In this document: piece after piece, positions 23,275-36,104 of the stretch | Numbering within the stretch: the stretch's first letter is position 1 | How the letters are laid out: each line of letters begins with the position of its first letter | From: Phyto melanocephala | Lineage: Eukaryota; Arthropoda; Insecta; Diptera; Rhinophoridae | NCBI GenBank assembly: GCA_941918925.1 | Contig: OW799234.1 | Coordinates: 132,660,895 to 132,724,894 of the forward strand | DNA: 64,000 bases | Direction of reading: 5' to 3' | Made by a program: the position numbers and the translations under genes | Notes under the pieces: generated by a model | Database searches by the model: none | Seen by the model: only the letters and a program-made list of their open reading frames with translations | Told to the model about the DNA's origin: nothing

Positions 23275-23545
23275 GCAAAATAACGTTTTGGGTAAAAAAC
23301 AGAGTCTATCATTTTCTTTCGCTCATATTTCAGCTCGTTTTATACCTATGATGACTGAACAGAATTTTGAAAAGAATATCTGATAGATTGAATTAAATGT
23401 TACCGCTTCAAAAGTTGATTGCAATACACGGAGAGATGGAGTTAACTAATTCAATTCCTCTATCTATAAGGATTACATATAATATATTTTATTGGCGCGC
23501 AAACGTACAGTTAACATTAATTACAAACGGAATGACAAACGAATT
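23275..23545 (-). mobile_element. Old 5' part of a Helentron-like repeat
   Basis: Minus-strand blocks in order: ACAAACGGAATGACAAAC near 23524, CACGGAGAGATGGAGTTAAC near 23428, and TTTCGCTCATATTTCAGCTC near 23318. The 3' hairpin block is missing. Confidence 0.5.
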
Positions 23546-24454
23546 CATTATTGGTCTCAAATAGATAGGCCCAAACTGAAATGATTACAAATTAAGGCCT
23601 TTACACCTATGACCATCGTTATATAGCCGTTTTAAACTCTCGTGTAAACAAATTAATCACACTGTTATTGTTCTAAATATTTGATCACTTAACGTTTTAC
23701 AAAATACAAAAGACACAGAGTCTAATTTATTCTAATGCATCTTGTTAAACTGATAACAAAATGCTCATCCACCCTTTTATCTGTGGAAAAAATTAAGTAA
23801 GTATTTAGAGATTTTATTAATTGCTTCACTTTGTTTCACTTATTTATTTTCTCAAGCACTAAAGATTAATAGATATTTTTATGTTACAGAACCGTTGAAA
23901 AAAAGCAAAAAATCTCTAAAGGGATTTGATTTTAATTGTTGCAATTAATTTTATTAAATTCCAACCGATTTAAAAAAAATTACACAGAATTCATTTTGAA
24001 AATGTTTGGTTAAACAATTGGAAAAAAACTATTGCACAAGTTTACCCAATAAGCAGTTGCTCAAATGTTTTGCGTGATAAATATTTATGTAAATTTTACT
24101 CAACAACAACAATTCTAAATAAATATAAAAAAACGCTTTGACAATTTAAATAAAATGGCGTAAATAACTAGTCTTTTTTATGCATCTTCAGTAATTGTTA
24201 TGGGCAATATTGTTAACGTTCTTGTTCGATAGAATATTCGGTTTGTTGCTACGCTACTGGTCATTTGTCTCTTCGATTTTATTCCTACACTTTAACATAA
24301 ATTAAGTTTTTTTTAATGGTGAGGAGAGTTTTAAAGTAGAAGTGGTACTCGTAGAAACACCATTTTCGCTGAAGATACCTTTGGTCCAATGTATTTATAT
24401 TTATTGCTGAAAATCCTATAAGGAACATTACAAAGTTATTGCAAGCCATTTTTT

Positions 24455-25045
24455 TTCTTTCGGTTAAAATGCATCCAGTCGACCTGATTTTTGTCTCTAG
24501 TTGCCTCCTCCATTAGTACGCTTGTCTCTCAATGCGTCCTTGACCTTGGGGATTCCAGTTCCTTAGGGTGGTCCTATTCAACAACATTTACGAGCGCTTC
24601 GTTGTAAATACGCGCAGGCCAAAAAATTCTCAGTATTATCCGAAAACAGCGATTAACAAATGGCTGGATGTTAACAATATCCTTTGGTGCGGCCTTCCCA
24701 GTCGTATAACAGTGTAGACTAAACATTGCTATTATATATTCTAATTTTAGCCCCACTGGAAAGTTGGAAGTAGGCTCTAACTTCGAAATTACAGAGCCAA
24801 AATATAGAAAATAGCCTTATCTTCAAGTGAGCATAAATGGTTGTATATTTTATATTTTAATCCGCATTGTTTTTGTCTTAAGGAAGTTTATTTTTAAACT
24901 TACATGTCGGAGAAATTGTGCGTAAGTAGGTAGATGTCATCTGCGTAACGACTACAAACCACTCTGGAGGCCCCAACGATTACCTCTATTTGGCTGAATA
25001 ACAGTGGCGGTAGCATGCAACCCTATCTAAACAGCCTCCGTTTCA
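24455..25045 (-). pseudogene. RTE-clade LINE reverse-transcriptase remnant
   Basis: On the minus strand, GCMLPPLLFSQIEVIVGASR, then RYADDIYLLTHNFSDM (about 25030-24900) is the catalytic region of a reverse transcriptase, with YADD as active site. After a gap, VNIQPFVNRCFRIILRIFWP (about 24690-24600) and WNPQG with degenerate WRR-like text (24560-24490) match the C-terminus of RTE-type LINEs. Frames change and stops intervene, so it is dead. The stretch between about 24780 and 24890 is a deletion or too degraded to read. Confidence 0.7.
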
Positions 25046-27505
25046 CAGAGCTGTTTTCATGTAGCACACGGCAGTCAAAATTGGATTAAAATCTTTCTGT
25101 AAGATGTATTATTGCCTCTAATATGAATTTTATATAAATAGAAGCCAACAAGAAGTATATTAGAGTCTCGCTATTTAAAAGTACGAATTCTACATAACCA
25201 GTTGAATTTATAGTTAAGTAGTCTTAGGCAATGGCAGTTCAGTTTTCTCTAACATTTCTTTACACAAACTACAGAAGTTCAAGGTATTATTATTATTCGA
25301 TCTACTGATCATAAACAAATCTCACAAAACAATATCCTGTGTTGAATTCTAGTGCGATTTCGTCTGTTCATGCTTTTATATGACTCTGTTGTTTATGACT
25401 TAAGGTTCACCTAGGTCTTTCTTGCAGTCATCATCTACACATGCTTTAATAAGTTCTTTCATAGCTTTAAGCAGTGCATAGCTTGTCAACTATTTTATAA
25501 AATGTCACTATCTGTAATCCTTAGTATACTTACAATCTTAATCTAAAGGTATTCGTACTATATTAACAACCTAAGGGCCTAAGTAACCACATATTAATGT
25601 AATCAAAAAATTACTCGAGCGAGCGAGTTTCCTGTGTTTTCGGTATATGTGCTCTATTAGAAATGTTCTTTTTTCAAACGTGAGTTGAACCCTTGCTTCT
25701 GAACCCATACACATATTGCTTATCGGATTTCAACGAGATTTCTCAATCTAAGATTCCTATTTATTTTATTTTCTCATATTTTCTTTTAATTAATTTAACC
25801 TCAATACAGAAATACTCTTAAAGTTTGCAAAAAATTTCAAAATGCAAACTCTAAAGTATCGACTCTAAAAATAATGTGTGTATGGTTACCTTGACGCAGG
25901 AAGTAGATGATTAAATAGAGCTTAAAATAATATTAAATAATAAGACCACACAAACGTTTTTTATTTATTTTTTGATGTTAGTATGTATGTCGATGGATTT
26001 TATATGTTTGTAAGAATATATACATATGTATATGTACTTGTGTTTACATGTATGTGAAAAAATTTGCGAAACGTTTAATAGCACATACATACTGACAATT
26101 CACCAACACATGCATACAGAACAACACATGAAAAAACAGATAAGTTCTATTGTTCGTTTATACGACTACAATGCATACACATACAGATACATACATACAT
26201 ACGAGATATCTTTTACCGAATTTTTTCTACAACTGTTAAATAGCTGTTATTTTGCTTTTTTCAACCGCACTCGCACACACGCTGTCTCATGCACACACGA
26301 ACATTAAAAAAAAAAAAAACTTTTAAACCATAATAATAAACTTTGATTTTATTGCTTAACAGTTATTTTGAGTGTATGTACATGTGTTTGTGTTCGGGTT
26401 TAAAAGCGTGCGTATCCACAAAATGTAAAATAAATGTATGAAATTCCCCACAGTTGTTTGTTTAAGTATGAATGACCTTTAGTGTTTTGGTTTTATCGTT
26501 CATTCTTTCTTGTTTCAATTTTTATTTCTTCATTTTCCTTCTCTTCGAGAGTTAAATATTTGTAAATAGTAGCCAATTAAGTTGGAATTTTATTATACAC
26601 TCGTTACACTTAGAAAAATATTTAAAAGTATTTAGCGAAGTTTGTTATGAAAAGTAAAAAAACAATATTTAGAATTTCCCTGCCTTTATCTTTTCACTAT
26701 ATATTTGTTTAATTTTTTTTTTTTTATTAAAACAATTTTATTAAGCATTAGGACATTATTTAGAGAACAAGCGTAAGCAATTAAATCTACTAATTTCTGT
26801 TCTAAAAAATATTATTTTTTATTTTGCTAATTACAATATCAATTGATAGCAGATAATATGTTTTGACTATAAGGGATATCATACAAAAAATTATAAAAAG
26901 TTATCAATAACTGCGGCTACGCCTATTTAGAATAATGTTTGTCTAATGTTTAGTTCTACAAATTATCTGAATGAAGCTCGTTTATTACGTCCTTTTGATT
27001 CTCAACTATTATTATTTTTAAATTGAAAAAAAAAAACCTTAAAGTTTAAATAAAGATAACAAAATATAAAGTAAACAGTTATTGATATTCAACATTTAAA
27101 TAATCTTTATATAAAGTTTTGTTTAAGTGAAACATTTTTTTTAGTGTATTTCCTTATTTGTGAAAATACAAAAGTATTTTATCTTACTCAAACAGAGAAA
27201 AATTAACTTACATTTCCTTTCATTTATTTAAAATAAAAATTTCTTTAACCGAATATAAAGCCGTATATATAACATAATGATTATTGGTTTTATAATTACA
27301 AGTTTTAGGAAAAAAAACCTCTTTACGCCTATAGAGCATGATTCGACAATTATGAATTTTCTTCTAGTATTATTTTTTGTCCTTCAAATAACATTATATC
27401 TACAGAAGAAAGATAAAAACAAAACAATATAAAAATAAAAATGAATCTTTGCCATTTTGCTAAGATTTCTTAAAAGTATAGACACAAAATGTTTGTGCGT
27501 TGTTA
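25046..27505. other. Intron sequence, no recognised element
   Basis: Simple ATAC/GTAT-rich stretches (25978-26200) generate a low-complexity open frame. Otherwise AT-rich unique-looking sequence. Confidence 0.5.
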
Positions 27506-28878
27506 TTTATACCCTTCCGTGTGAAATATGTACAATATTGACTTCAAACCCCATAAAGTCAGACAGCTTTTGAATAGGGGAGTCGATTAAGCCTATATGA
27601 TATCAAAATATCAGAAACATCCGGGAGCAGATTGGTATTGAAAATCAGCATAATTGCCTCATAACTGTATGAGGTATGAGCAAATAAACACGACTGCCTT
27701 TGTTTTTTCACTTATTTCTACCACAAAAATTAAAATTTTCCTTCCCTAGGATAATTTATAGACACGGTTGTTACTATTTATAAATTTGGTATGCCTCTGG
27801 AGATACTCATGAAAAATTTTGGACAAATTGGTCACTAATAATATAATTTTAATAATATTTATAATTTTAATATAATTTTTATTGGCCATATGGCTACATG
27901 TATTACAAAGGAATTAATAAATAAATAAATAAATAATCGGCAAAGTTATAGGCAAAAAATATTTGAAAAAAAAATATATCAAATTTTGTATTTTTTTATT
28001 ATTATATCGGCTTGAGGTCATTTATTGAAAATTATTTATAAATAAATTGAAAAAAATATGTATTAATATTATAATATGTATTAATATTATATGTATTTAA
28101 TTTATTTATTTTCAAAATTTGTTTTTTCCCAATATTTCTAGCAAACTTCTTTGATTATCTTCAGGAGATAATTATTTTTGAAAATAAAATTTAAAGTCAG
28201 TTACTATTTAAAGTTGTTTTTATTACTGAGAGACTTTAACTTAAACGTCTTAATAATTTTTCAACACGCTTCAGACACCAAATTATAAACCGTAATCTCA
28301 GAAATTATTTCTAAGAAAAACTCACAAATCGGTGTGAAACCAGCTGAGATATAAGCACCAAAACACAACTGCTTCGGTATTTTTCTTAAACCTTACAAAG
28401 GAAAATATATATATTTTCAGTTTCTATACAACCAAGAGAGTCAATATGAGTATAAAAATATAGTTAGATATGAAAAGAAAAAAATTCAAGATGTCGTTCT
28501 AGATTAAATGGCGAATATATAAGTCAAATATAGTAGTTACGACTTTATCCCCTTAACCCCCACAATATTAGTATCAAAAAAAGCGCTAGACCAGTACAAT
28601 GTAATAAACTATAAAAAACTGTAAAATCCAAGATGGCGTCTGAAAAATGACAGAGCAAATTTTTTTAACCATGACAATATGGGTATCTAATGAAAGGGCT
28701 TGACTATTAGAATACAATTAAATATGTAAAAATTAAAAATCAAAGATGGCGTCGGAAATAATAAAGAAAATAGCGTATTGTATGAAATCTAAAATCTAGG
28801 CTAAGCTACGATGTGGCCATTTACCTATCTATCTAGGGTATTATCAGATTCGGCACGGTTGAATATAGCGCTCTTTAA
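27506..28878 (+). mobile_element. Long diverged Helentron-like repeat
   Basis: 5' block TATACCCTTCCGTGTGAAAT with AACCCCATAAAGTCAG and GGGGAGTCGATTAAGCC. The 3' block ATCAGATTCGGCACGGTTGA then ATATAGCGCTCTTTAAAG lies at about 28848-28878. The 1.37-kb span contains a second internal set of motifs near 28270-28400 also seen at 46043. Two overlapping copies are possible. Confidence 0.55.
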
Positions 28879-28929
28879 AGTTAAAAACGAAGAAGAATAT
28901 TAATTATAAAAACTTTTCTTAGACAACTA

Positions 28930-29863
28930 CAGTAAACTCGCAGAAACGTGAACTTATTTTTACCAAGGGTGTTCACGGTTTCGATTTTGTTCACGTTTTA
29001 GATTGCATTTTTCTATAACATATTTTAGTCTCTTTTATCTTTTATTTAATTTAAAATAAAGTATGTAAGTTATACTCACCTATGAAACAAGTTTTAGTTC
29101 AACTTTTTGTAAGTTTCTGCCATATTTTAATGTACTACATAGCTACTATGGTCTGCAAAAGAGTTTTTAATTCATCCAAAATAGAGGTTTAGCATGGTTA
29201 TTTCCTTAACTTATTTGTGCAATTCAATAGCTTTCTTTTAATCATAATGCCGCTAACCGGTAGGTTTTTATTTCGAAGTTGGGTAACCCATTTGTACAGA
29301 GATTTTTCTATTTTTGGAAGCTCCGTAGTATGCAGTGTTTTCCAGGACCCGAAAATGTATTATTAACGCATTTCGAAATTGCATCTTTATTGTTTCTTAT
29401 TGAACAAATCGTCGATTTGGCGACATTATACTTTTTCGGCAAACCAGTTACAGATGAACCTTTGCGTAAAAGCTCTAAAATATCTGACTTTTCTTGAAGA
29501 TTTAACACTTCTGGTTTTTTTCAATAAAAATATTTTTAGAGATCACTTGTTTATATTATTTATATACCTATATGTATAGTCAGCACAGAGAAATGCTTCT
29601 AGTAGAACTGCCGCATTAATACTAAAGCTACTTATCATACAACAAAAGTTGTTTAAAACAAACAAGGTACGAAATTCTTCTGCGGGGAATCCCAAAAATT
29701 TTAAATAGGCTTACAAAATTTAATTTTAACGTTCGATAAAAAGTTCACGTTTTAGAGCCTTCAGCCTTTGTTCACGTTTTAGAGTAGTCAATGTAATAAA
29801 CAAAATTTTCATGTTTTTGGAAAGTTTATGTTTCCGCATGTTCACATTTTTGCGAGTTCACTG
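28930..29863 (-). mobile_element. Tigger/pogo-type element remnant
   Basis: Terminal repeats CAGTAAACTCGCAGAAACG and the mirrored CAGTGAACTCGCAAAAATG carry a TA duplication (28928-28929 and 29864-29865). Repeated GTTCACGTTTTAGA motifs sit at both ends. On the minus strand a CENP-B-like N-terminal domain is readable at about 29508-29240: LNLQEKSDILELLRKGSSV, then KKYNVAKSTICSIRNNKD, and after a one-base shift LPKIEKSLYKWVTQLRNKN. No DDE domain is left, so this 934-bp copy is a deletion derivative. Its ends are the usual pogo/Tigger CAGT type. Confidence 0.85.
29235..29508 (-). pseudogene. CENP-B/pogo helix-turn-helix domain fragment (Tigger transposase)
   Basis: It starts with a methionine at 29508 and reads the first helix-turn-helix of the CENP-B type. 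A frameshift after the KHCILR segment leads into the second DNA-binding helix region (LYKWVTQLRNKNLPVSGIM). It is truncated there. Known pogo transposases bind the element ends with this domain. Confidence 0.75.
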
Positions 29864-32800
29864 TAGTTATAATCACTGTCTTATAAAAATGTCCCTAAAC
29901 AACGAACAATTTAATATGTTGTCCATGCCAAGCAATATAAACAAACTTGACCCCATTATTTTTACGCACGATTTATTCTTCTGTATACAAAATAATGGAC
30001 TTAGTGTCAAACATTATAAAAATATTTGACTAAATAGACAAAACTACTAAAATGCTTTACCTTCTGCCCTGTAAAATTGTTTACAAATTGCAAGTTCTGC
30101 CCATTGTTATATGTTTTGACTATATATTTTGTAAGAGAATTTTTTTCTAGAAATCTCAGAAAATGTTTTTTTGTAAGAAGTTAGGGTTTCTGCATAACTT
30201 TTGGAAAAATTTATTTTTTATAAAAATGTGTTTTTTGCTAAAAAAAAAAAAAATAAATAAAAAGAAAAAATCGTTAATTAATTCAATTCTGAGTACCCAT
30301 ATTGACCGTATACTTGATCTAAAAACTTTTCGCATTAATATTGTTCATACGTATGCATGAACTTAAACAAATATTCTAGACCAGGGATGGCATCAGGAAA
30401 TTTAAAAATGTACCAAATAGCTTGAAAAATTTTACTTTTTTGAGCTTAATTTTACACATTTTGTTTAATTTATATTTTTGATATATAAATTTATTATAAG
30501 TTACATTTATTTATTGTTTGAAGTTATTTAAATTTTATACAATTTCATATAAAAAAAGCAACTTAGTTTTGAATATACATATATAAACTATTTACATGTA
30601 AGGAAAATTGAGATACTGAGTAGTACATACTAGCTAAATCGATTTTAAGATCACAATTACATAGTATACTTGATATAATATTTATTTCATAGCAATTGAA
30701 ATTTTGTGAATTCAGTAAATCCTTTGTTTGGATTAAGCCGCAAAAGTGTTTCAGTTGTAGTTTGTTTCTCTCTTTAGTTTTAATTATATTTTGGTAAAAA
30801 AAAATTCAAACCACATTTGCTGATGAATGTGGAACTGATAACATTAACTGACAACATGAATTTTTCTACCTCCGTAATCGCTTTAAAAACCTTGTAAGAT
30901 TTTAATATTTAAACATCAGCAACAATGATAAGTTATCATATAAAATTAATAAAAATGGAAGGATTCCTTAATTAATAGTACTAAAATTGTATTAAAGTTA
31001 CCATCCGTGTTCAAGTCCTAACCAATTCACCAAAAACAAACGGATATTTATACATATCTGTACATAAATAGACAAAGGAGTAACAGGCTTTTCCCCATTT
31101 CTTGTTAACAGAAATGCCCTTTGAAAATGTGTTTATAAATCAGTGCAGTAGTTAGAGCTTAAATCGGTTAAATATTTCGAAAGCTAAAAGCTTTAAATTA
31201 TTTCAGTATACCAATCATCGACGCAAAAAGTAAACAAAACAGAGTATGTTTGCATAAGATGTCTTTGTTAAAAGAAAAAACAAAAAAAGTAAATAAGAGC
31301 AACAAAAAAAATTTTGTTGTAAAATATTTCATAACATTTTATGATCGTACTACACATTCCCAAAAATAAACAAAAGAACGTGAGTATGTACAATTTGTTT
31401 TTGTAAAGAGTTAGAAGTTGTGAGTTTTTTATGGAAGGGAAGGCAAAAAAAAATAAATTTATGCTGTCTGATGTTGCTCATAAAGTAAGAATAAAAGAAA
31501 CAAGAAACCCCATAATTAAAGCGGTGTTTCAAAACTAAAACGGCCGTAGTGTAAAAAAGCGAAAAAGTATTGCACTAAAAAAATACTAGTTTTTTTATAC
31601 TAAACTATAAAGACCTGCGTTAAATGTTCTAAAAGTACTGTGTTCTAGAGCACACTACTTCCAATCACTTAATGTGTTTTAGTGTTAACAAAAATAACAA
31701 AATATTGCTCTCACTAAAATAAATTCACACTCTAAGTTTTTCTCGACAGCTCTGTTAGTGTTTTTTGGTTTTCAAACAAAGTAGAATATTCGAACAAAAA
31801 GCGACATTGAAAGAAACTGTAAATCTTAGTAAAAACATTGAGCTCAATAGATGACATACAGAAAACATAAAAAAGATATCACAGCAGTGTTATTTAATTA
31901 ATACATTTAGGGCAGTTTAAAGATAAAACACTTTCTTATAAGCGATTTTTTTAATACATGTGAACTCAACTCATTACATAAGATTAAAAGTTAAAGTTTT
32001 TGTGCACGTTTTTATTCGCTCCAGGTCTATAATTAAAATATTAAAACATGTTTTTAATGTTCCATTTTACCTCTCATGTACTGTATAATCATTGTTCTGA
32101 TTTAGTTTTATTTTATTCATCGTTGCTCTATATCTGTTTGTTATATTATTCAATATTTTTAAAGTAAAGCACATATTTTTTGAATCATGTATTTTATAAT
32201 AAGAGTGTGCTTTCTCTTAATTTTTATTAAAATAAAAATAAACTAAATTCAAGTTACACATGTCAAAACAATATTGAAACAAAACACAAACTAATAGCAG
32301 TACATTGGCTTATTTGAAAGAAGTATTTTACTTCTTTAATTTATGTCTTCTCGCTCTGCACCCAGAACTGACATTGTGAGCAAAAATTCATATTGGGCAA
32401 ATACACTTACTTAATAGTAAAACTGACTCTGCTTTAAAGTATATTTTTATATGAAATAATACTAAGATCAGTCACACTATCAGCTTCAACATTAGCACCC
32501 ACAATATTAAACTTGAAATTAAAATTGCGAGTTGATATTAAATTGCACTATACTGTATGCCATGTTTTGTTACCGTTATCTTTCTCTTTATTATTTTAAC
32601 AATAAAAGCTGTCACCTTTTACAAGCGTTTTCTAACAATCCAAGCACTTGACACAAGGTTCTGATAAACATCAATTTATTGGATTGCGTGTAACTTTTTT
32701 AACTTGCCTTTATTAAACATAAACATATCTACAAACTTTGTCTCTAGTTCTCTGTCCTCGAGTACAAAAGATAGTTTATAAATAATAAAAATGATAACAG

Positions 32801-33362
32801 ATGTAATTGTGTGCATGTCTAATAAAAATAGGAACCTAAGTTTTTGTAGATCTAGCACTTAGAAATAACAATGACAACAACAATATCTGCATTAGACATT
32901 TACTTGTTATACAACAGGATATTGCCTTATTGACAATTTTATTTATATTTGCTATTATTATTATAACTTTTTTTTAGAATATTGTTACGAGCATATACTT
33001 ACATATTTTTACACATTTCCTGTTTTTTTTGCATCATGTTAACAACCATTTTTTATAGACAATGACAGCTGTCGACTGTTGAAAGACAATGTGGGTGATA
33101 CAATATGTTAATATTTTCTATTTGCATTTTTATAATAGTTGAGTGTTAGAGGGGTGAAAGGTGTTTATTGATGTCTCGATACACACATGTATGAAAACAC
33201 GGTAAAGGTAGTGTTTTTGCATATGCAAATTACTCGTTAGCATTGGGTATTCTAAAAGCAGAATGATAGTTTGATAAGTTTAGTTGGATAAATTGATTCA
33301 CTTTTATTTAGGTTAAAAATTTAATTGGAAATCCAACTGCTACTAGTAACAGCCATTTTGCA
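29864..33362. other. Longest element-poor stretch of the intron
   Basis: About 3.5 kb of AT-rich sequence with no mobile element or reading frame that I can support. It is the best place to look for conserved intronic enhancers or unrecognised alternative first exons. Confidence 0.45.
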
Positions 33363-33590
33363 TAATTATAAGAGCAGAATTTTAGAGACTCTGGCGGAAA
33401 TAAAAGAGTTTGACGATCAATAAAAAAAATCGATCACTGTGATCTTGGATTTCTCCGAAAGTTTTTCCAGTATATGTGTGCCCAGGATTATGTGTTTTTT
33501 GCCAGCCAAAGCAGGACATTCGGAAAGAAAATGGAAAACCTGTTCCTTCTTCTCCAAGTCCATACATACTTAACGACACATTTCAGGTTC
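33363..33590 (-). pseudogene. LINE ORF2 C-terminal fragment
   Basis: Minus-strand reading CMDLEKKEQVFHFLSECPAL, then AGKKHIILGTHILEKLSEKS and ITVIDFF. This is the terminal zinc-knuckle-like segment (C...H-L-x-C-P-A-L) found after RNase H in R1/Jockey-like LINEs. It ends in stops; no poly(A) seen. Confidence 0.6.
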
Positions 33591-34097
33591 CAAACTTGTA
33601 ATGCAAAAAAATATTTTTTATGTTTAACATATGTTTACTGACACTGGTCTTATTAGCAAAAAAAAAAATAATTAATTTTAATAATCGACTAAAGCAGATT
33701 GTGATGTCAGTGTGTATTGGTTAGCAAACAAGACAATATCCATCGAAATATAAAAATATTTATAGTTTGAGGCAAAAGGCACATGCAAAATTAATGTTGA
33801 TTAATTAGTTTACAAATAATGTTAACACACTCTTACAAACATATTTATGTTACTTGCAATTTTTTTGCAATGAAATTGTCAAAGAAAATAACAACTTACA
33901 AATAGAAAAACGAAACAACTTAGAAAGACGTTAGGCAGAATAGTTAAACAAAGTTTATTCAACAATTAGTTAATGTCGGTAATGATAAACATTCATTCAT
34001 TCATACCGAATACTTGAAAAAAATATCGAAAATATCAGAATCAAAGACATTAATTAATGTTGCACCAAAGAATTCGAGATTTTATACTTGTTTTATA

Positions 34098-34142
34098 CTT
34101 ATGTATGTATGTATGTATGTATGTATGTATGTATGTATGTAT
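34098..34142. repeat. (GTAT)n microsatellite
   Basis: About eleven TATG units in a row. It creates open frames of repeated MYVC residues that are not genes. Confidence 0.95.
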
Positions 34143-35002
34143 ATACAAACGTATTGTTTACTGATAAACGTAAAAGTTGTCCACTTGTATCCCTTTATTT
34201 TGTCTCCTTTAACTTACAAATATTTGAAACAAAAGACAGACATTGTCCTTGTCATATGATGGTATACTAACAATTCGCCATATAAGCAGCAATAATTATT
34301 TACATGCATACATACATACTTAGATACAAGCCACTGCAAATAAACATTGTCATCACAATGAGTATGAGAACTTAAAGAAAATAAGTACAAAAGAAAACAA
34401 TTTGGATAAAGAAGTAATTTTGTCTACATATTTAAAATGAATCATCAACAATGATAAATAATAATGGCTGAATATAATACCCACATAAATATATGCATGT
34501 ACAAATGTTTATTTGTATTGATGTGTAAATAAACCTGTTTATTTTTATATTATGACAACAAACATAGGCATGCGTGTATATAAGTATAACTTTTAACGGG
34601 AATTCAGCAAAAGGCGAACGCATCATCGCATTTAAAATATTTAGTTTTCTGTTGTTTTTATCTATGTAATAATAATACCATATTCGATTACATACTACAT
34701 ACATAAGTATGTAAGTATGTATGCGCATTATATGTATGCAAAAATGTAACAACAACTTTGTTATCGTGGGCTCAAATTAAGAAAAGAGGAGTTTCGATTA
34801 CACTCGGTTCCTTACGTGTGACAAATTTTATTTTTTTAATAAGGGTTACACTTATTGGGTGCTGCATTTAATTAATATAAACTTTTTTCTACACAAATAA
34901 AATAATTAGAGAAAATTAAAGTGTGATATTGTATACTCCGCCCATTTAATTACATATGTATATTACGATTTTTTATTTTTTTTATTTTGACAAAAAATGT
35001 AA

Positions 35003-35062
35003 AACAAGTAAGAAAACTATATTTGGATGTTGCGAATATTTTATACCCTTTACCATCATATA
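35003..35062 (-). mobile_element. Solo 3' terminus of a Helentron-like repeat
   Basis: Minus-strand AAAGGGTATAAAATATTCGC followed by AACATCCAAATATAG and TTCTTACTTGTTTT is the family 3' end with a decayed hairpin and no recognisable body. Confidence 0.5.
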
Positions 35063-35284
35063 CATGTACATTAAAGGTCCAATAACGGCCTCATGACAGC
35101 GTGGCCTACATAAAAAGAAAATTGAAATTCTTAATTCAAAAAATCAATTCTTAACTTTAGGCGAAATTGTGTTTAAAAATTTAAGAACGATTTATTTTTG
35201 GTTTTCTTAAAACAAGCACAAAACGGGCAACACTATTCAAATTAGAATTATCTTCTTGAATTAAGTCTTATTTCTATCGTCTAG

Positions 35285-35951
35285 GGGAACAATTATTCCA
35301 TTGAGGGACGAAATTAAATATTTAAGAGTTATCCGTGACAAAAAGCTTTTATTTAAACAGCATGTTAATTACATTTGTGAGAAGGCAATTAAGTGTAGCC
35401 GTGCCTTATACCCCTTAATTAGCCGAAGATCTAAACTTAATATAAAGAACAAGGTATTCGACCGATTATGACCTATGGTTGTCAAATCTGGTCCAAAAAG
35501 GCTGCTAAAACGCATACAAAAAAATGCAAATCATTCAAAATAAAAACTTGAAAATAATACAAAATCTACCTTTTAGATATCCAACTTATCTTCTACATAG
35601 AAACTTTGACTTTAAAATGCTTAATTCATTGACAAGGGAACTGACGCTGTCATTTAATGAAAAATACAGAAGGTCATATTTTGAAATAATAAGAAATTTG
35701 CTGAACAACCACTGAGGGTCTTTCGTTTAAAAGACACATTTCAGTGACTGTTTTAAAATCTCTTATAACTTTTAAGTTGATGCGAGGGTTTTTATGAACA
35801 ACTTTTCCTTAAATCGGTGATATTAGTAGTTTCTTTATATTTTTTTAATAAGATGTTAATTGTTGTAATACTATATGTGAATTCTCATAACTCTGTTAAT
35901 GATATTGATTAAATGAATAAGTTTTAATAAATAATTAAAAAAAAAAAAAAA
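35285..35951 (+). pseudogene. Jockey/CR1-type LINE 3' end with poly(A) tail
   Basis: A reading starting DEIKYLRVIRDKKLLFKQHV and continuing YICEKAIKCSRALYPLISRR is followed by a frameshift into PIMTYGCQIWSKKAAK, then MQIIQNKNLKIIQNLPFRYP and ending IIRNLLNNH at 35712. This is the segment following the RT catalytic domain in Jockey-like ORF2. The 3' UTR ends in a 17-A tract at 35937-35953, as expected after target-primed reverse transcription. It is strongly 5'-truncated. Confidence 0.8.
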
Positions 35952-35987
35952 ACTTTAATTTCTAAGACATTTGCTTCGATAAATATA

Positions 35988-36104
35988 GGGTCGTATTCAT
36001 AAAAAATATTTTAGGTTTATTGAAGGCTTATTTGACAGATGTTGTAGAGAAATTTGTCAAAAAAGCCTTCAATAAACCTAAAATAGTTTTTATGAATACG
36101 GCCC
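35988..36104. repeat. 117-bp foldback MITE
   Basis: Arms of about 50 bp: GGGTCGTATTCATAAAAAAT ... AAGGC mirrored by GCCTTCAATAAACCTAAAAT ... GGCCC, with only a 16-20 bp loop. One or two mismatches. Confidence 0.8.

Noticed and set aside
26026..26307. 93-residue open frame
   Set aside because: Built on CATA/TACA simple repeats; low complexity.
26300..26315. Homopolymer A/T runs throughout as LINE or pseudogene poly(A) tails
   Set aside because: Most have no retroelement upstream; only the 35937 tract follows a readable LINE end.
34014..34270. Overlapping open frames with repeated MYVC
   Set aside because: Produced by the GTAT microsatellite in several frames.
34432..34755. 107-residue open frame on the minus strand
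   Set aside because: Composition follows ATAC/TATG simple sequence; no domain.
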